This document shows, in pieces, positions 60,301-64,000 of a stretch of DNA of 64,000 nt. The notes below the pieces were generated by a model. It saw nothing but the letters and a program-made list of their open reading frames with translations, did not search any database and was not told where the DNA came from. The stretch is from assembly GCF_036370855.1 (NCBI RefSeq), contig NC_088108.1, positions 7,153,448 through 7,217,447 of the forward strand, written 5' to 3'. A program made the translations under genes and the position numbers. Origin of the DNA: Dromaius novaehollandiae (taxonomy: Eukaryota; Chordata; Aves; Casuariiformes; Dromaiidae). Within the stretch, counting starts at the first letter, position 1. Every line of letters begins with the position of its first letter.

Positions 60301-63015
60301 CTTCAAGCTGATAGAAGTTTTGACACTGACTTGAGCAAAACTAGTATTTCATCCCTTACTGTAAGTCAGAACCTCATCTTTTTGTTCATCTTTTGTACAG
60401 AATCCTTTAAAGTATCCTGTTACAATTACTGGTATGCCAGCTTTTGCATGATGTTTGTAGCCTCTCGTTGGCTAACAGTGGGCAGTGATCTTGTCAGTCT
60501 TCCCTCGTATAACTTGTCCTCGTGAGTCTGTTTCTTAAGAAAAATAAAATTGTCCATGAAGAGAAGTTACTGATCTTTCTTTTTTTAATTTTCTTCTCAC
60601 TTTGGAAACTAGAAAGCAGATCGAGCAAAAAGATTTGAATTCCTCCTGAAACAGACAGAACTTTTCGCGCATTTTATTCAGCCTGCAGCACAAAAATCAC
60701 CAACATCTCCACTGAAAGTCAAACTGGGACGGCCACGGATAAAGAAGGATGAAAAACAGAGTTTAATTTCAGCTGGGGAGTATGTTATGTTTCACTTTCT
60801 AACTTATGCTTTCAAATTAATTATGCCTTTTACTATATCTATTTAGTTAGTAATCTGAAGAGTCTGACTTAATTAAGTCCAGAGCTTTTGAAAGAAATTA
60901 TGGTACACTATTAATAGGAAAATGTGTTGGCATGTGAATCGGTGTGTTCGTCCATCTGCATTCATCTGAGTTTAGATCAGGAGTGAACTTCTAAAGTAAA
61001 TTCCCTCATCATTGCTACTTACCATGCTTTGGGTAATACGGTGGAGTGATTTTGGAGCACATGGATTGAATTTCTTTTGAATAACACTAAACTAGAAGAT
61101 GGGCTCCAGAGATGCACGTGATGTGCTCCAACCGTTAGTGGACATGTCAGTGGGATCAGACTAGAGCTAGACTAGGTAAAACAATGCAGCATGGATGTAG
61201 TTGGATGCTGGATCCTCAGCATCAGTCGTTTCTCTGTACAATTCTGTCTGCGTTACTGGCTAACGTAGACATAGCCTGTAGGTGTTTGAAGAGTCTGTGA
61301 TGTCTAACAACTGATTTCTGGTAAGTTTACAAAACAGTGTTTTCTGCTTTATCAATTAAAAAAAAAATTTTTGGAATAAAATACCTCATTCTTCTGAATG
61401 GCATAATTATCAAGTAATTGATTCTAAGGCCATCATTGATGTGTGTGTTTTAATATTGTGTTGCTCGTTACAGAGTCTCTTAGAGGACTCATGATACTTG
61501 TCGGAGTATAGTCATGGCTCTGGAGGAGAAGGCTGCATTTCAGCTATTGTAATTAAAGCTGGGGTAAACTGTGAAGGAATAACTTGTTAACAGGATATGA
61601 TTTCTGCCAAAGATCAGGGTGCTAGAACATGCTCACTATAGATCAGCAATTGTTTTTATCCTAATTTGGCTTGTTTTGATTATATAGCTAGTGTTTTGAA
61701 GTTATTCCATATACACATCCATCTTGGATTTTTTCTATAGTTATCGTCACAGGCGCACAGAGCAAGAAGAAGATGAAGAATTGTTGTCTGAGAGTCGAAA
61801 AACATCTAATGTGTGTATTCGATTTGAGGAATCTCCTTCGTGTAAGTTTTCTATTGGCAGTTTTCTGTTTGTTTTGATTTAGTTAAAATCTGATGAGCAG
61901 ATTGCAATTAAAATTTTCTACTTAGAAATAGTATTTTTTCCACTTAGAGGAATCTTACATTTACAGATGTGAAAGGAGGAACACTAAGAGATTATCAGGT
62001 TAGAGGGCTGAACTGGATGATCTCATTGTATGAAAATGGTGTTAACGGCATTCTGGCAGATGAAATGGTAAGCAGTAATCTTCTGGAATTTTTTGTGGAA
62101 AGTAACCATCCTTTTCTGACCTTTTTTCTTTATTTGTATATTCTCAGTTGGCCAATGCCTTTTTACATGAATATAAATTGTGTGATCTGTAGATAAATTA
62201 ATCTTGTAATAGTAAACAGTACATGAAATGATTAACATTTTTCAAGCAGTTATTGCTTTGGTTAAGTAAATAGTACCTAACTGAGCATTCCCGTCTGTTT
62301 GTCATGTATAAAAATGTATAATCGTTGCGGTTTCTTTTTTGCTTGTGTGACATGTTCAAAAGTAAAAGGAAGTGTGCAAATTGTTTTCTTAAACACTGCC
62401 TGGAAGGAAGAGGGTGTGCAGCCTTGGTTAAGTCCAAGATTTTGGTGCTCTTGATAAGTATCAAAATATGTCCTCTAGAGTTCAAGTTGAATGATAGAAT
62501 AATTTTGTATAATTAAACAAGATATGTATTATATGTCGCGGATAATAAAGTCTAGTGGTAGTTACTGAGAGCAAAGTTCAAACCTTAAAGTACCTATAGT
62601 ATTTATTGTATATGCAGGAGTATGTATTGTTCTACAACAGTTACATTTTCACAACTGGAAGTGTAATATAATGAAAGAAACCATACTGAAAACTTTTGCT
62701 ATGTGTATTTTTTGCTATAAATAAGTTAAGTGGCAGAATCTTATATGCTTGGAAAATTTTTTGAAACTACTTCTCTATGATATTTCATTTCAGAAGGTTT
62801 CTTCCCCCCCCCCCCCCCTTTCTTTGCCAATGCAGGGTCTTGGTAAGACTCTGCAAACGATAGCATTGTTAGGCTATCTGAAGCATTACAGAAACATTCC
62901 TGGGCCACACATGGTCCTGGTTCCAAAATCAACTTTGCACAATTGGATGAATGAATTTAAACGCTGGGTTCCATCGTTACGTGCCGTTTGCCTTATTGGA
63001 GATAAAGATGCCAGA
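54279..63015 (+). CDS. SMARCA1: SMARCA1 (SNF2L), ISWI-family chromatin remodelling ATPase, exons 1-6, 3' part outside window
   Basis: SNF2L is the ATPase motor of ISWI nucleosome-sliding complexes (NURF and others) in the nucleus. The six exons join in phase (0,0,2,1,0,0) to 244 codons. Residues 1-32 are a poorly conserved acidic/alanine-rich start. Residues 33-116 hold the conserved [19 protein letters not shown] and [17 protein letters not shown] segments, 118-123 the AutoN-like YRHRRT, 157-161 the LRDYQ region, and 182-189 motif I DEMGLGKT (Walker A). [11 protein letters not shown] (motif Ia) follows at 212-222. [14 protein letters not shown] and DKDAR match SMARCA1 from memory; SMARCA5 reads differently at those places. 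The DEAH box, helicase C and HAND-SANT-SLIDE domains lie beyond the right edge. Start codon context is strong (A at -3, G at +4). Confidence 0.92.
54375..58176 (+). other. SMARCA1: SMARCA1 intron 1
   Basis: A 3.8-kb intron. Its first 300 bases belong to the CpG island and may hold regulatory sites; the rest is AT-rich. No other exon, RNA gene or clear repeat was recognised. The acceptor is ...gaattccag before exon 2. Confidence 0.8.
58177..58263 (+). CDS. SMARCA1: SMARCA1 coding exon 2
   Basis: It encodes 29 residues (33-61), [20 protein letters not shown] then IDPEYEEKM, with acceptor ttccag and donor gtaagt, phase 0 at both ends. FQLKL and the DPEYEEKM block are conserved in SNF2L; SMARCA5 has DPTYEEKM at the matching place and lacks the FQLKL stretch, as I recall it. 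Confidence 0.93.
58264..60612 (+). other. SMARCA1: SMARCA1 intron 2
   Basis: A 2.3-kb AT-rich intron with canonical GTAAGT donor and an acceptor ggaaactag preceded by a T-rich tract (tctttctttttttaattttcttctcac). Nothing else recognised inside. Confidence 0.85.
60613..60779 (+). CDS. SMARCA1: SMARCA1 coding exon 3
   Basis: It encodes residues 62-116 plus two bases of codon 117. It carries [39 protein letters not shown] and [16 protein letters not shown]. The basic RPRIKK stretch precedes the AutoN-like segment in the next exon. Donor gtatgt, phase 2. The sequence is near-identical to mammalian SNF2L as remembered. Confidence 0.95.
60780..61740 (+). other. SMARCA1: SMARCA1 intron 3
   Basis: A 961-bp intron with GTATGT donor and acceptor ttttttctatag. 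No exon or repeat recognised within it. Confidence 0.88.
61741..61841 (+). CDS. SMARCA1: SMARCA1 coding exon 4 (AutoN-like segment)
   Basis: It completes Asp117, then encodes residues 118-150 and one base of Tyr151: [18 protein letters not shown], then [15 protein letters not shown]. In ISWI proteins the RHRR segment mimics the histone H4 tail basic patch and restrains ATPase activity (AutoN). The acidic EEDEELL stretch follows it. [14 protein letters not shown] distinguishes SMARCA1 from SMARCA5. Donor gtaagt, phase 1. Confidence 0.95.
61842..61966 (+). other. SMARCA1: SMARCA1 intron 4 (125 bp)
   Basis: Very short intron with GTAAGT donor and acceptor ...catttacag. It is T-rich throughout with no other feature. 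Confidence 0.9.
61967..62067 (+). CDS. SMARCA1: SMARCA1 coding exon 5
   Basis: It completes Tyr151 and encodes residues 152-184: [18 protein letters not shown], then [24 protein letters not shown] marks the start of the SNF2 ATPase lobe 1. Met184 is the residue before the Walker A glycine, so the exon junction splits DEM|GLGKT. Donor gtaagc, phase 0. Reading on past the donor meets a stop after about 40 codons, so splicing here is required. Confidence 0.95.
62068..62835 (+). other. SMARCA1: SMARCA1 intron 5
   Basis: A 768-bp intron. Near its 3' end an uninterrupted C15 run (62804-62818) forms much of the polypyrimidine tract before the acceptor ccaatgcag. A second acceptor-like tatttcatttcag ends at 62793. 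No other exon or repeat recognised. Confidence 0.88.
62794..62835 (+). promoter_or_regulatory. SMARCA1: Poly-C pyrimidine tract with upstream in-frame decoy acceptor
   Basis: tatttcatttcag ending at 62793 is itself a good acceptor. From there to the true exon 6 start is 42 bases, 14 codons without a stop, reading [14 protein letters not shown] ahead of GLGKT. The exon 6 acceptor at 62834-62835 depends on the C15-containing tract in this segment. Confidence 0.6.
62836..63015 (+). CDS. SMARCA1: SMARCA1 coding exon 6 (Walker A, motif Ia)
   Basis: It encodes residues 185-244: [55 protein letters not shown] and DKDAR. GLGKT completes the ATP-binding motif I begun as DEM in exon 5; [12 protein letters not shown] is motif Ia. 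Donor gtaagt, phase 0. The DEAH-bearing exon was not found in the remaining 985 bp. Confidence 0.95.
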
Positions 63016-64000
63016 GTAAGTGCTTTACTTTCAAAAGGTATTATACATTATTTGTCAGAAATGAGTGTTTTGGCAAAGAGAATTCTCTCTAAGCCACCTC
63101 CTTAATTATAGTCTTTTTTTCAGCAATCTTTAACTATACTTGCATTGCAAATGAAAAATGTAAACAGTATCTGAGTAAGGCTGTCTGTGGCTTTCCTCCT
63201 CCCCTGTTGTCTTCGTCTTTGACTTTTGCACCTATTTTTTTCATTTTGATCTCTTCTGTATTTGCATTGTGACAGTAATTATACATTTTCCTTTATTGCA
63301 TTCAACTTGTTGCTTCTTTGCCCTTTTATTCTTTTCTTCCTTTTTTAGATGACTGCTGATGTTCTTTGCTTGCATCTCACATCCATTCGTGCCTTGGAAC
63401 TAGGATTGTCTTGTAGTTCTTGAGGCTTTTCATCTTTCATACTGAAGGCTTTAAATTAGATATAGGGTATTTTGCGACAAGCTGGGTGTTCCTGTGAATC
63501 TTATGGTACCTGACGTGTTTTGCAAGGTTGCCTGTCACTGTGAGGAACTGTTCTGCCAGTGATTCAAATAGTTCCTTCCAGCGCTATATTCTTACATTTG
63601 ATCAAAACACTCTTTCCAAATTGTTAATTATTTGAAGCTTGATAACATCTGTACCACAGTTGTTGAATCACATCTACTGTTCATGGCTAGTTACATGGGA
63701 TGAAATTAAGATCGTGTTGAAGGGGGAGCATGTACCTTGTATTTTCTTTGCTTTCAGAATATTATATATGTATTGTCATAATTTTTCATTTTCTGATATT
63801 CTGCTTAATCTCTCTGTGTTCTGTAGTGGCTAAAACACCTCTGTGCTTACGTTTGTGTTAATAAATCAGTGCCTAGTGCAGTGTTGTAGAGAACCCTCCT
63901 TATTGGCTAGGTCTTTGAGGGGAAGGACTAGAACAGTTGTGTCTGTCCTTTTAGTTAGGGTGGGCCATGCAACCTACTAAGTAAGTTCTTGGAGACCTGT
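63016..64000 (+). other. SMARCA1: SMARCA1 intron 6, 5' part
   Basis: Intronic sequence running to the window edge. I looked for the next exon (expected to carry the 'AAFIRDE...PGEWDVCVTSYE' region) and did not find it, so the intron is longer than 985 bp. Confidence 0.8.

Noticed and set aside
54279..63015. Assignment as SMARCA5 (SNF2H) rather than SMARCA1
   Set aside because: The [19 protein letters not shown] and DKDAR segments match SMARCA1; SMARCA5 as I recall it has TESSKATNVCTRFE, YVKWG and DKEQR.
1..64000. CRISPR array, bacterial operon, phage or biosynthetic cluster
   Set aside because: No regularly spaced direct repeats, no clustered long unidirectional frames, and clear GT-AG introns and CpG islands show animal nuclear DNA.

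Overview
This is vertebrate genomic DNA, from an amniote and most likely a sauropsid (bird or reptile). The evidence is GT-AG introns, CpG islands at two divergent first exons, no Alu or L1 sequence, sparse old repeats (a worn CR1-type LINE, a hAT-type MITE, a Ty3/gypsy remnant), and 64 kb holding only two protein genes. I cannot name the species. It is not bacterial: there is no operon, CRISPR array or IS element.

Right side (about 53.6-64 kb, + strand): the 5' part of SMARCA1 (SNF2L), an ISWI chromatin-remodelling ATPase. A CpG-island promoter precedes six coding exons (54279-54374, 58177-58263, 60613-60779, 61741-61841, 61967-62067, 62836-63015). They join in consistent phase to 244 codons, covering the N-terminal region, the AutoN-like basic segment and the start of the SNF2 ATPase domain including the Walker A motif. 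The gene runs off the right edge.

Middle left (about 38.2-39.3 kb, - strand): a second CpG island carries coding exon 1 of a GAB-family docking adaptor, best read as GAB3. It is 24 codons with a GTAAGT donor. A (TG)n/(CA)n microsatellite lies 46 bp upstream of the start codon. The 38 kb to its left lies downstream of this donor and shows no recognisable exon; I read it as GAB3 intron 1. It contains several isolated CpG-rich patches and small repeats.

Between the two divergent genes (39.3-53.6 kb) is AT-rich DNA with old mobile elements: a hAT-type MITE, an antisense CR1 fragment, a decayed Ty3/gypsy pol (reverse transcriptase, then an integrase zinc-binding fragment) and a 610-bp GC-rich block that may be its 3' LTR. 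The start codons of the two genes are 16.0 kb apart and head to head. A GAB gene next to an ISWI gene parallels human GAB1-SMARCA5 and suggests a duplicated ancestral block. I found no new defence-like or biosynthetic system. The most notable items are the Ty3/gypsy remnant, the repeat-containing frame upstream of the GAB start, and an in-frame decoy splice acceptor directly before the SMARCA1 Walker A codons.
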